Shown here: piece by piece, positions 39,379 to 50,970 of the stretch
How positions within the stretch are numbered: the first letter of the stretch is position 1
Layout: each line of letters opens with the position of its first letter
Source: Campylorhamphus procurvoides
Taxonomy: Eukaryota; Chordata; Aves; Passeriformes; Dendrocolaptidae
Direction: 5' to 3'
NCBI GenBank assembly: GCA_013396655.1
Contig: WBMV01006214.1
Location: 124,001 to 188,000 of the forward strand
Length of the DNA: 64,000 nt
Notes under the pieces: model-generated
Told to the model about the DNA's origin: nothing
Database searches by the model: none
The model's input: the letters and a program-made list of their open reading frames with translations, nothing else
Made by a program: the position numbers and the translations under genes

Positions 39379-42011
39379 ATATCACTCACATACATACACA
39401 TGCTCCAATGAGGGAAAAATGATTAGATCTTCACAAGGTTGTTCTTCTTGCCTTAGCTGTGGAAAAAACACGCACTGTAAGGGATTAAAAAGTACATGTA
39501 CCTTTGGGATTGTTTTAAATTGCAAATTTAAAAAAATAGAGAAGAAAACTATTAAAAAGAGTCATTTTCCATTAACTGAAGTGTTTGCAATAAAGACAAT
39601 TATAGCAGTTGGCAGTATTCTCCTTGAACTAAAACAAATAAATACATTTGGTGACATACGTTCAAGGAAATGTGATTGCTGCAATGTTCATGCAAATAAG
39701 GAGCAGCCTCACAAATGCGAGACATTTTGCCATCTGGTATTACCAAAGGAACACAACTCTCAACTGTAGCTCTTCCTAGCTTACTGCTTAGAGGTGGCAT
39801 GTTAGGCATTGTCACACAGTTCTTCCATTTGCATAATCATTCTGAATTATTGAAGGTTATGCATTGTACTGCCAGAAGTGAACGCGTCTGAGAAGGGGGT
39901 TCAGAGACCCGGTGACTTGTACGTCTTCATCAAGTATGTCTCTGCCCAATAAAGGGATAAAAATGTCCTTCCACTTCAGGAGCATTACACCAGTGCGCTC
40001 CTAGATTTGTATGAGGCCCAGTGAAGAATGTTTGGCTTGCTTACTTCTTAGAAATCAGGTAGAGACCAGTGTTATAATTAATCTCAGGGAAACTGCCCAT
40101 CTCTATTTGACTGCAAGCTAGAGTCCAAATGTAAAGCATCTCAGAGTCAAAGAGATTCCGGATGGGGTCACATAGCTGAGGATGAAATTTTGATCTGATT
40201 TCTACAACTCCAGGAGAACCAAACCTAACAACAGCTATTCAGTGTGGCAGAAAGTCTGCTTTAGACACAGAGGCTGTTGTTACCTGGCTTAGCTGGTGGG
40301 AGTATGGCCAATGTTGTAATTGAAGACCTTTGCTCATATAGCAGTCAGTGACAACTGCTCTGCTTCTGGCCTCAGCAGCATGTGCAGCAGATGCTCTCCT
40401 GCACAGGACCTTCACAGGGAGGCCTTCACTATCCCCTTCTTCCTGAAGGACGGCATTTTCCAAAACTCCATCCTTACAGTTGCCTCCTCATACACTGCTT
40501 TTCAAGGAGAACAAGTTGGCCTGAATAACATGTATTACTCATGAAAAATCTGGGATAAACCCCCAAAAAACCTCAGCTGCCTATAAGTGGAATAAACAAA
40601 CTGGTGTTTGGATGCTGTCTCCAACCTGTTGAACTGAAACCCTGTGTTTCACAATAAACCCCCATGTCTCTGAGAGCCATGATCAGCCTGGCACCTGCCC
40701 TCAAACCCATCAGAAGGGTAGTAGCAGCATTAACCAGCTAACATAAGATTTTGTGTTCATTTGGTGACTGCTGAGGCATTGTTTTTAAACACTAATAGTG
40801 CCTAACATACCCTGTGTATTTTCAGCCCCCTCAAGTCTTGAATTAGAAGCAGATAGCTGTTGGCCTTTTGGCTGCCTTGCCTTAGGCATACTAGGTAGCA
40901 TCACGTGGGAAGCCGATGCAACATATGTTTTGCTAACTAGGAAGCTGGTTAGCAACATGACGTTTCTCTTATTAACACATGGTGCACTTACATGACATTA
41001 ATATATATTTCTACTTTGCAGATTTACAGTGCCAGAATAAAAACATTAGCTGAGCTAAGCAAAATAGGCAATCAACATACTTGTCACACTGTCCTGAAAT
41101 AGCATGTAAACTTTGTTAGACAAATTGTTTTTCTTTGTGAGGAGAATAAAACATAATAGACTGAAATGTGTAAACCTCTGTGGATTCTCTGGTGTGTGTT
41201 GTCAGATATTAAACTAGAATTCGATGGTGGGGGAGTGGGGGGGCGGAAATTATTCTGAATGTCTGTACTGGAGCCAAAGTAGTTAATTTCTAAAAATTAA
41301 TACTGTTGTGTAACGCAGTGATTTTATTCTGTCTCCAGCTACACTCCACCAGCCATACATACACTGTCATGCCAGTATCCATTTATTCATGTTCTGAAGT
41401 TGTGATAGTGTCAAATCCATCAGAAGGAGGAATTGTTTCAGTAGTAGTTTCACGACTTGGCTGATTAACAGAGATCAGAAGAAGCAACCTAACTGTGGAA
41501 ACCGCTACAGCATATAGTTTTAACAGCCCTTTAGGGAGCTAGTTAATGAAAGAATCACTACAGAAACACATCCATGTGAAAAAAAGGAGCATTCTCATAC
41601 AACACTCAGAGGATATGTCATAAATGGAAATATGTTCATAATTTCTATTTACTCATAGCTGTAATTACCATTTTCCTTAAGAGTACTTTCAGTCTTTGTC
41701 AGAGTTGCTTAGATATTTCCTTTATCACATTTGAAGCAAGGAAGTTCTACGCAGACTAGATCATGTGATTTCTTTTTTATTTTTCTCTAAGAATTTAATT
41801 ATCTATTCTCTGTGTGAAGAAAGCACCAGCATTCCCAGAGACCTGAACCTCTCCAGCCTACTTGAACTGGCATTCATCTGATTCATGTTCATGCTTATTT
41901 TTGCCATCTGTCTGCAAAACAGAGTTCTTAACTTTTAAGTGCACACTGATTTATATGTTGCCCTCTAATTTTTGACTCTTAAAAACTATTTCTCTTTTTT
42001 TTGTACTGCAG

Positions 42012-42132
42012 TGTCTACGAGCCAGATAGAAACGTGCTGCGAAGGAAAGAATGGGAAAGAAGAAATCAGGAGGCCCAGCAGGAAGATGGCACGTTTAACA
42101 CAAGCTATTCCCTCTTCAGTGAACCGTACAAG
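42012..42132 (+). CDS. AFF3: AFF3 internal coding exon (N-terminal homology region, first part)
   Basis: AFF3 is a nuclear transcriptional regulator of the AF4/FMR2 family. Family members act as scaffolds for P-TEFb-containing super elongation complexes. This 121-bp exon encodes 40 complete residues starting [12 protein letters not shown] and ending in SLFSEPYK. The wording matches AFF3 rather than AFF1, AFF2 or AFF4: AFF3 has [11 protein letters not shown] and [13 protein letters not shown]. It is preceded by a pyrimidine tract and a CAG acceptor (42,009-42,011), and it ends AAG|GTAGAT, a good donor. The first base completes a codon split with the previous exon; TG plus T would give the Cys found before VYEPD in human AFF3. 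The exon ends in phase 0. The LF-EPYK motif belongs to the stretch that, in AFF4, contacts cyclin T1; I infer the same role here. The frame stays open beyond the donor but that extension is intron. No earlier AFF3 exon was found upstream in the window. Confidence 0.95.
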
Positions 42133-45100
42133 GTAGATGCTTCCCAGCTGGGTGACTTTTTTTATTTATTTATGTCACAGTACAAAAATGCAGTCTGCAG
42201 AAGGCATTGTCCAGGTGTCAGTACCCTCCTACAAGTGCTAACCTCACAAAATTCCCAGAGAACATGCATGATTCATTGTGAATTGTATTTTATGTGTGTG
42301 TATATATATATACACACATATATATAGAACTTCTTACAGTGTTCAGGGGCAAGACTGAAATAAACTAGAAATACCCTAACAGTATCTGAGATGGAATTAA
42401 AACTATGAACTGAAGGTGACAGTGCCCTGTTTTGCCGTACTTAGAAGAAAACAATTGTGTAAGAATAGTGTATGAAGGTCAAGCAATACAGTAACCATTA
42501 TGCCATGGCCAAGGTTAATGTACTGAAATATCTTGGTGTTTGCCTTTTTTTTTCTATAAGCATTATTAAGAAAATTTGTCTGCTATACATGTTTTGCCCT
42601 CACCAAAGGCAGAAGTAGCTTAGGAGTCTCACCTCCCTGTTTTGCTCCTCATGGTAACGGTAATTTGATGAGCCACAACCATCTTTCATTACTCTTTGTT
42701 AGAAGGGTCAAGTAGGATCTTCTGCACTTTGCAGAAGCCTGAAAAGAGAGCACTTGTTAACAGGGCCAGAAGCAGTATCCCACAGAGGAATGTATTATCT
42801 GCTGTGCCTTTCCAGTAGCATCCATGTTACTGTTACAGCCACCAGTTTGTGAAGTCTTTCCCTCTGTGCAGTGTCACTTGCCCTTGATGCTTTGGATGTT
42901 TTAGTACCTCTTTCCAGGAGACCTATTTGGGACCTGGCACTTGGCTTCTGCATTTGAACTTCCATGCTTCCATTTTTCTGCTCGTGATCCAGGGTCAGCT
43001 TTTGGCTTGCTCTTCTACCAGATTGTTGTTTGTATTTAGTTCCCAATAAAAAAGAAAAATCTACCACTTTCAAACCATGTCCCTTGAAGGAGCACAGCTC
43101 TGTCTGCCTTGAAGCTGACCTCCAGCTGCCCGAATTTTAGATTCATTACAAAGACATTTAGAAACCAAGGCACCAAGGCAAATGTCTTGAACTCCTCAAT
43201 GATCTGCTTGAAAAAGACTACTTTGAGAGACTAGTCAAGGGCTAATCCATGGAAGAGGGCCTGAAAAGCGTAAGTCAGCTATGTCTTGGCATTTCCTGGG
43301 GGCTCTGTTGCAGTGAAGACTTAATGATTTTCCATTTTGTAGGTCCAGTTGAATAGACCACTCACAAAAGGGACCTGGCCATTTGCTGGGTCCCTGATAC
43401 TGTTTTGTCTGTGGTGCCTCAAGTTGGTGATACTGAAGCTCTAATCACTTTTCAAAGTGGTATGGTTGGAATATTTTGTGCACTTTGATTATTACCTCTG
43501 TTCCAGTGTACTGACTGTCATGACACAGACACAGACACGTGTCGTCGACACACGAGTAGTTTCTGAGTTAGATGTCTGAAGACACCTCTGTGCAACCACA
43601 GTTTAATTCCATCAACTTGAATAGGAATGGATGAAAGATCATTGCCATCTCTAGAAGCAGATAGGTAACTGAGTTGATGTCCTGTGGGGCAATCAGAATA
43701 ATGTCTCCATCTCTGCTTGTTGTCTTTAAACACTGTGTTTGTGTTTTGGACAAACATGTAAAGAAGGTGCTGCAGAAATACATCCTACAGCTGAGTCCAG
43801 AAAACCTGGTGAAAGGCAAAGCCCAGGACAGCAGTGTAACTTACAGCTCTGTTAGTGTGACAGTCACAGTTGTTTGGGGTGACCAGTCGTTCTAATAGTA
43901 TTAGACACCAAAACTTCATCAGTGGTGTACTCTGAATGTCCTGTATATGCCTGCAGTGGACCACTGGGCTGTGTGAACTCATCCAAGCATTTGTTAACCT
44001 TCAGTGTGGGGGGAAAGAGTTGTAGCTCAGGCACTGATCTTGTGGAGAGGCTAACTGCAAAAGAGGAAACCTTTCTGCAAAAGCAAAACTGAAACCCATT
44101 CTTTGTGCCTTTAAAGATCATATTCACCTTGTAGGTGTTTCCAAAGGGGAATGAAGTTATAGCAAGCGCTGGTCAAATTCACTTTTCCTCTGCACAGCTT
44201 GAGAAACATGAGCTAAAGCCAAAGGATATGCCATTCAGAAGGCCACATCTGAAAATCAAAGGCAGACTGGAAATCTCTTAAATCCTATGTCCTCTCTTAC
44301 CTTGACACGTATCACCACTACTGCAACATCAAATTTTCTCAAAATCCTGACTCTTTGAGTTGCCCCTTATCCTGTTCAAAGTATCCATAGCAACCCTTTA
44401 TGAAGGATTGCAGGAAATCCAGTATCATTTGCTTAAAATCTCTTTTATGGGGAAGTGGGGGGGTTGTGAAAAATTAGGAAATTAGTTTTGGATATTTTCT
44501 GGGCAGAATATCTTTCCCCATTAACCATATAAGTATATTTAATGAAGACAAAAATTCTGCTGGCCTTCTATGCAGCCATCAGGTTTATTTTTAGGAGTGT
44601 TTGATGTTGCCATCTTCAAATGAATGGATTCATCTTGCCTTGCAGAAGAATATTACAACACTGTAAGTTAGACGTTTGCACAAAATGCTTTTCCTACTTA
44701 CTTGTTTTGTGACCATGTTTTCCCTGTGTGAATGCTTAAATGAGGCCAGCAATATTTCAGAGCAAATAGTAGGACAAACTAAAGCTCATAACAAGTTACC
44801 TCAGATCCCATCATGGTCCCAAGAGGATGTAGGTGAACTCTTCTGTATGAGATCAGCTCAACACAAAATCTCAGCTCAGGCTGTCCCCAGTGTATCCTGA
44901 AGGAATAAACAACACAGACCAGTTGTCAGCATATGCCATGATACCAGTTTGCTGCAATTATTCTTGTGGTTGTCAGTGATCTCTCAGTATGAGATGTCTG
45001 TGTGTGACCATAACCATATAGAAGACAACCCAATAACTTTTCTGAGCTAGTGATAGTCTACAGATAATTTGGAATGAGGCTTTTATTTCCTTCTCATCCA

Positions 45101-47317
45101 AATAGCAGCCATTAGAAAAAACAGACCTTCTTTTACGGAAGTTGGACTTCTTAGGAGCAAAACTTGCATACAAATTCTTTTAGGCTCATGGAGCTACAGC
45201 CAACCAGCTGGAGACCTGCCATCACAAGCTGTCCATGCTGCAGACTTGTGGGTGCCAGGAGCCCTGTTCCATTTGATGGTACTTGTGGCTATAGTCCTGG
45301 CAGGAAAACAAACCTCATCCACACACTGGCTGAATCAGACTGAGTGCAGGCCCAAGGACATATCTCCCTCCATACAGGGAAGCTGGAAAAATACTTCTCT
45401 ATGAGGAATCTACTCGAAGTGGAAAATCCACTGTAAGCATAGAAGAGATCCATTGGGTAGAAGGAAAATTTTTTATGCCTTCTGGAAAACAATTCTGCTG
45501 GTCACGGAGATGCCCAAGTGTAGAAGTTACTTCATTGTCTCCAGGACACACGAGTGTATCTCCAACCTTCTTTCTTTTCATATGTATGTGACGCTTCCCA
45601 CTTCTGAAGCCTCATTAACAGTTTCTTCTTCTTTAGAACATTGATGTGATTCCTGCAAAGTGAAGGAACACCCTTTTTTAAAGACACTTGCTGTCTGTGA
45701 GTTAATGCTTCATAGTTCTTTCCATAACAGGTTGTTGTCTTTGTGACAGTAACAGCTGTGTGTGCAGAGGGAATATCAGGCTGTAGTGGTTGAGCCATCT
45801 TATTCAAAGTTTGAAAAGCACAGTTCCAGATGCAATGCTGTTGAGTTTTCCCCTTCCTACTCTCCTTTAATATATATTATTGATTTATAGTCAATTCTAT
45901 TATCATAGTAACAAATACATATCAGAAAGCTAGCTGTGATGTATTTTACATAGGTAGTGTCCTTGAAATGTGAGGGCAAAACAGGAGTGCTTCTGCTGCT
46001 TGACTTAAGAATGTTTCCACTGTAGTCCTCTGAAAACTTGCAGGTGGCAATCACAGCACGCATTTGCAGGGAGTTTTTGCTTGGGTTTAGGTTTTCTACT
46101 AGGAAACCTAAGAAAAAACAAACTCCAAACTTGGAGCTACCCTTACATACCTTCCCTTACATACCCCAGTTTTCCAGAGTAACTGATGTGGTTGCTACAT
46201 CCTTCATATTTTTAACATAACTTTAAGGGGGTCTTTTCCACTCCTTTTCTTCTCTTCTTTCTCCTTCTTCCTGTTTTCCTCTAAAACAGAGAGTCTTGAG
46301 ATGAAGGCTTGGCCTTCTGAAACCAAAAGGTGTTTTCCCATTCAGACCCCATGTCTGGAAGAGAGAAAGGAGAACTGCACTGCCTCATTACTGTCTTCCT
46401 CTGAAAAAAAGCAAAGGGCATCACATGCCTGGATCTTGGCAGGGTTCAGAAAAATCTCTGCTGCATAAATGCTAAGGATACACCCTTTTGGTTACAGTGG
46501 CTTTTTAAAGCACAAGTTTTCAATCTTTTCCAGTATGTTTTATTTGCTTATAGTATTTCTTTGTGAAGCTTCTGCCTTTTCAATCAGGAAGTAAATGGAA
46601 TATTTTTAAGACAATAATTAATCTTAAAGGGTAGTATGGGTGGCTGTGTCCCCCCTGCTACTCACAGCAAACACTGAGCAATGTGAAGAATTCGATGGGG
46701 TGTTCTGTTCACCTTTTTATTTTAAAAAAGGGGAGTGTCTTGGAATGAGCATCCTGTCAGAATGTTTTCAAAGAAGGGACGTAATCATCTGTACTTTTTT
46801 CATTTTCCACAAGCTGTTTTCAAATCACCTTAGAGCATTTGGCTGGTTTAGATTGACACATTTATTCAGTGCTTACATGGGATGTTGTGTGGCTTCCCAG
46901 ACAGTTATGAAAACTTAGGCAGGCAGAGAAGGAAACTGGGAATTTTCATTCATGACTGAAGGAGGACTTGCATGGGGCTATAGGAAAAGTTTTATTAGGG
47001 TCAGATTTAATCCAAACCATTCTGTGTAGTTACAATAATAAATTTTCCAGTTTCCAGATAATATACTTTAAGTATAGCATGATACCAGTGATAGATTTCT
47101 TTTTTTATGTACTCTAAGGCCCTTTATAGCTTTTTCAGTTCAGGGTAGATTTAAGATGTTGACAAGTGTCTTCAGAGACAATAAGGATTTTCAGTTTCAT
47201 CCCTCAACTACTGCTGAATAAGGCAGGCTACTTCACTAAGAGTTTCAGCAGAAGCATACAGGGAATTTTGTTTTTCTTATGTTGACTGTTGCAGAATGCT
47301 CGATTTTTGTTTTGCAG
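42133..47317 (+). other. AFF3: AFF3 intron between the two recognised exons
   Basis: A complete 5,185-bp GT-AG intron, phase 0: GTAGAT at the 5' end and TTTTGCAG at the 3' end. It starts with a palindromic TG/TA/CA repeat. The middle, about 42,700-45,900, is less AT-rich and holds several disconnected coding-like peptides broken by stops, of unknown origin. No CR1 recognised. Confidence 0.9.
42295..42318. repeat. 24-bp perfect TG/TA/CA palindrome
   Basis: Three TG units, six TA units and three CA units make an exact palindrome 162 bases after the AFF3 exon donor, followed by more TA repeats. It can form a hairpin in DNA or pre-mRNA. It is a compound microsatellite with no evident function. 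Confidence 0.9.
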
Positions 47318-48168
47318 ACTAACAAGGGAGATGAGCTTTCCAATCGCATCCAGAATACATTGGGCAACTATGATGAAATGAAAGACTTGTTAACGGACCG
47401 ATCAAACCAGAGCCATCTTGTCGGGGTTCCAAAACCTGGGGTTCCTCAGACATCTCTCCCCAAGCCTGATGAACATTTTATTGCAGACTCCAGACGGCCA
47501 CCTCCTCCTCCTCCTCCCGTTTCCAGCACTACTTCTTCCACACCAGCATCCCTAGCTGCCCAGCAGAGCAAAAGTACCACGATGGGCTGGCAGAAGGCTG
47601 GGCATAATGCCACTTCAGATGGCCAGCAGAGAGTGAGCAAACACGGACACCGATCGCTGGAGTCTCACAAGGGTGACTTCAAGTTGGCCAACCAAAAATC
47701 CAATCTGGAGAAACTAAAACGCTATGCATCAAGTCCCACCTCCTCTTCCTCCTCCTCCTCCTCCTCCTCCTCCTAGGGCTTCTGCCAGGAGTCACAGGGC
47801 ANACTGCCCAGCAAAGCTCACTGAGGGCCACATTAGGAGACAACATCAATAGAGTCCAGCAGCCAGCAAAGCTCAGCTGTAGCTCAGAAGGAGGAACTCA
47901 AGCGCAAGAGAGGGCAGCAAAGCATGGTGGTGGGCACTGCGTCCAAAACTTCCCACCTTCTCTTGCTTCAAAGCCCAGTCTGGGTCAGCAGAAACCAACA
48001 GCTTATGTAAGGCCAATGGATGGTCAAGACCAGGCTCCTGATGAGTCTCCAAAGCTGAAGTTACCAACAGAGATGACCAAATCGTATAGGGGAGTGCCTT
48101 CCAACAAGCCTGATTCAGCCAGGACCAAGTCAAAGCTAGCCAAGTTCAGCATTCCTAAGCAAGAAGAA
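47318..48168 (+). CDS. AFF3: AFF3 large internal coding exon with apparent frameshift
   Basis: The exon follows a TTTTGCAG acceptor and begins [18 protein letters not shown], in phase 0 with the preceding exon. It continues with a block ending [13 protein letters not shown], which is AFF3-specific in wording. This completes the N-terminal homology region, whose start in AFF4 binds cyclin T1. A variable Pro/Ser/Lys-rich segment follows. After that come residues clearly of AFF3: [25 protein letters not shown], the PTAYVRP degron, [14 protein letters not shown] and FSIPKQEE. The donor is GAAGAA|GTAAGT, phase 0. The opening frame reaches TAG at 47,774-47,776, directly after 11 Ser codons. The conserved downstream part reads two bases out of register, and the 851-bp length is 2 modulo 3. 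One missing base, or two extra, near the TCC tract would explain this. The only N of the window, at 47,802, lies beside it. A sequence or assembly error is most likely; a real frameshift or a short intron is less likely. Confidence 0.93.
47498..47518 (+). repeat. CCT triplet run encoding polyproline in AFF3
   Basis: Seven consecutive Pro codons (CCA, five CCT, CCC) lie just after the conserved ADSR residues of AFF3. The run is a nearly pure CCT microsatellite in coding sequence. It replaces a non-proline stretch in human AFF3 as I recall it, so it looks like a lineage-specific expansion in a disordered region. Confidence 0.9.
47741..47773 (+). repeat. TCC triplet run encoding polyserine in AFF3
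   Basis: Eleven Ser codons: TCC-TCT, then nine TCC from 47,747. The run ends directly at an in-frame TAG. Such tracts are prone to slippage and miscalled length, and the frame needed downstream differs from that upstream, so the true tract length or the bases just after it are suspect. Serine-rich low-complexity segments are normal in AF4/FMR2 proteins. Confidence 0.92.
47995..48015 (+). other. AFF3: SIAH-type degron PTAYVRP in AFF3
   Basis: Seven codons encode P-T-A-Y-V-R-P, an exact match to the PxAxVxP consensus recognised by SIAH E3 ubiquitin ligases. It is followed by MDGQDQAP, as in the AF4/FMR2 family. In human AFF3, missense changes in this degron stabilise the protein and cause KINSSHIP syndrome (established knowledge). 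All key residues (P1, A3, V5, P7) are intact here, which indicates selection on the downstream reading frame despite the apparent upstream frameshift. Regulation of protein turnover in this species is inferred from the family. Confidence 0.9.
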
Positions 48169-50332
48169 GTAAGTGGTTTTACACTTCTTATGACATACCC
48201 CTGTGGATGGATGGATGGATGGATGGATGGATGATGCCTTATAGCATCTGTTTCTTTTACGCATTTTTGACATATTAATTTGCATGTTGAATTTTTTTGG
48301 CAGCACTGATGTAGTATATTCCAAATAGCAGCTTCACAATAATTTAAGGATATCTCAACAATGAAATGCTCACTGTCTTCAGCCTACAAAGGCACATTTT
48401 CCAGTAGTATATATTATTTCACTGATTTTTTCATGAGTGTCCACATAAGAAGTGTGGTTTTTTTTTCCAAGGCAGGTATATTGTTTCTTACTGCTCACTG
48501 ACTTCTTTCTCTTTGGCAAAGATGAAATGAAGTGCATGTGATCAGAAGTAGTTCTGCTATCCTTGATGTCAAAGTAGTTTCACAATCTAAATAAATTGCT
48601 TACACAATATGAAATTTGTGGAACAAATACAGCAAGGAGACTCTCCTTTTAGTTCATCGTTTATGTTTCAATACGATTTCTGAGAATACTGTGGTTTGCT
48701 TCTTAAGGAATCGCCATCTGTAGAAACCTGGCGTAGTGGGTTGACCCAATACACCTGGCCATGCTACAGGTACGAGAACATGAAAAAGCTTCTAGATAGC
48801 ATTTCTCTTATCAACAGTAAATTGTTGATTGATTGAAACAGAAAGATTTCTGCTTGGACTTATTTTACATCCATTTATTTCACATTCCTTTTATGCCAGT
48901 AGGACATTTTGCTTTATCACTTCAACTGTGATTTTCTGTTTGGTCTTTTTGGATGGGGAGGAAATGATTGGTTTTGGCAGAATAAAGGGTGATTTTTTTT
49001 CCCAGGGGTGTATTCAGGGGCCTGTATGCCAATTCAAAGATGGTCACATCATCTTCTTGTGCTAATCGTTATAGCTACCACGACTTTAACAATTTATAGT
49101 ATTTATAGGACTAAAAGACTATTTGAATCACTGTGACTTTCTCAGAGAAGAGACAATAATTGTTTACTCTTATTTGACAGCTGTGGTGTGTCCTGATATG
49201 TTTTTAGTCTTAAAATGTTGTTTCTGGCATTGTTAAAGGAGAAGAAAAGTCTGATTTTTGGTAGAGTTCTCTGGCCTCTTAATGCCTCTTTTTCAGGAAT
49301 AGAGTTGACTTTTGTATTCCCCGTTTGGCTTGGTTTGGGAAAGAAATCTCTCTGGAAGCAATTACGTCTGTGGTTTTTCTATAAGTGAAAATTCCATCAG
49401 TTCCAAACAACACGTAGGTGATATATCGTTCCTGAAAAATGGGTTGTTTTAGCCTCTTAAGCCAGATTTCATACGCAAATTTAGCATTCCCAAACTGCTG
49501 TAATTGTGCAGATAGATCAGGTAATGGCAGATACTAATATCCATTTAGCTATTATTGCCTCTTTCAGACTTGTGCTTCTATCTGCAAGTGGGAAGTATTG
49601 TTAGAATTAAGGATGCCTGTGGCAATTATCTGGCTCTTTCAGATTTTCCCCCTTTATGTGTATACAATTCTCTAAGGACTAGTTTGGAAAGTAGTTTTGA
49701 TAGGCAATCATTTGTTTGTCTGAAATTCAGGATTTACCATTTGCATTCCAAATTTGCCTACCTCAGGAAAGAAAGATTTAATTTGTTGTATGTAATCCAT
49801 GCTGATGCAAAAGGGTAAGTTTGTACTGCAGTTTCTAGACATGAGACATATTTGAGATAGCTTTAAACTAAGTTGTTCAGATATTGATGGCAGTGTAGAC
49901 TATGGTAGGACAGAGTGGACTGAAGAGTAGCTACTGAAGTATTCAACAACTACTCACAGATTTTACATGATGCAGTATTAATGAAAAGGTATTTGATAAC
50001 ATTATATAAATATTTAACTGAATTTGAAGAAGGTGGACAAAAACTGTTGTGGGGTAGGTTAAAAATAAATACTATGAAAAATGATGGACAAATTACTAAT
50101 AAAAAAAATAGTAGGTACTATAGGTTTTGGGGTTTGAGACTGCAGCTAATGTAAGACAATATTTAGGTCTGAAAGATCAATGAAAGACAATGTTGCGAGG
50201 GCTGAGAGTCCCAGTGATAAAACTGGCCAGCTTTTTTTCCTTTCTCCTGATGGTTCCTTTGCTCTATTTTTTTCCATTCAAATGGCACAAGTTGAAATTG
50301 GTAACCCCCTGGTATTACTATGGCAAGAAATA
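48169..50332 (+). other. AFF3: AFF3 intron downstream of exon B, first part
   Basis: Begins with the GTAAGT donor and the TGGA microsatellite. No further AFF3 exon (the expected next peptide contains a CVEEI-REM block) and no repeat recognised. Confidence 0.8.
48204..48236. repeat. (TGGA)n microsatellite next to the AFF3 splice donor
   Basis: About seven to eight TGGA units begin 36 bases downstream of the exon B donor at 48,169. The open frame that continues past the donor into Trp-Met-Asp-Gly repeats is an artefact of this microsatellite. Confidence 0.93.
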
Positions 50333-50970
50333 TTCACAGAACATGCTGGGTTGGAAGGGACCCACAAGGATCATTGAGTCCAGCTCCTGGCCCTGCACTA
50401 GACCGTTCTCAAGACTCACACCATGTGCGTGAGAGTATCATCCAAATGCTTCTTGAACTTGTCAGGCTTGGTGCTGTGACCACTTCCCTGGGGAGCCTCT
50501 TCTGGCACAGAGCCATCCTCTGGGTGAAGAACCTTTTTCTAATATCCAATCTAAATCTCCCCTGACACAACTTCAGGCCATTCCCTCAGGTCCTGTCACT
50601 GGTCACCCCAGAGATGAGAGCAGTGGCTGCCCCTCCTCTTCTCCTCACAAGGAAATTGTAACTGCAATGAGGTCTCCCCTCAGTCTCCTCTTCTCCAGCC
50701 TGAGCAGACCAAGTGACCTCAGCCGCCCCTCACACAGCTCCTCCTCAAGGCCATTCAGCATCTTCATTGCCCTCCTTTGGACACTCTCTAACAGCTTAAT
50801 ATCTGTTTTATATTGTGGCACCCGAAACTGCACACAATATCCAAAGTGAGGCTGCCCCAGTGCAGAGCAGAGTGGGACAATCCCCTCCCTCGACTGACTG
50901 GCGATGCTGTGCCTGATGCCCCCCAGGACACGGTTGGCCCTCCTGGCTGCCAGGGCATTGCTGACTCATA
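50333..50970 (-). mobile_element. Antisense CR1 LINE, 3' portion of a split copy
   Basis: Reverse-complement CR1 3' end begins at ATTCACAGAACATGCTGGG and TTGGAAGGGACCCACAAGG. The minus-strand translation at 50,645-50,833 contains LLESVQRRAMKMLNGLEEEL and LGLLRLEKRRLRGDL, which is CR1 ORF2 C-terminal sequence. It stops at GCATTGCTGACTCATA; the expected continuation of CR1 is found about 650 bp further on, at 51,622. The two parts are therefore one insertion interrupted by later DNA. Confidence 0.92.

Larger units (their letters stand above)
34656..42011 (+). other. AFF3: AFF3 intron leading to exon A
   Basis: 7.4 kb without recognised exons or CR1. It includes a CpG-retaining candidate regulatory block at about 35,590-35,810, an AT-rich TTTTATT patch near 37,370-37,440 and the poly-A tract near 38,440. 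The last bases are a pyrimidine tract and CAG acceptor for exon A. Confidence 0.75.

Noticed and set aside
42001..42327. 108-codon open frame taken as a whole
   Set aside because: Only 42,012-42,132 is AFF3 exon. The ends read through the acceptor (TACTGCAG) and past the donor (GTAGAT) into intron and a TA repeat.
43530..43560. GTGTCGTCGACAC inverted repeat with CpGs as a binding site
   Set aside because: Short and inside an ACAGAC simple run; no supporting context.
47774..47776. TAG as the true end of AFF3
   Set aside because: Conserved AFF3 residues, the degron and a splice donor follow in another frame; a sequence error next to the N at 47,802 is more likely.
49555..49818. 87-codon frame after TTTCAG as a following AFF3 exon
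   Set aside because: An acceptor-like site precedes it, but the translation has no CVEEI-REM block or other AFF3 wording.
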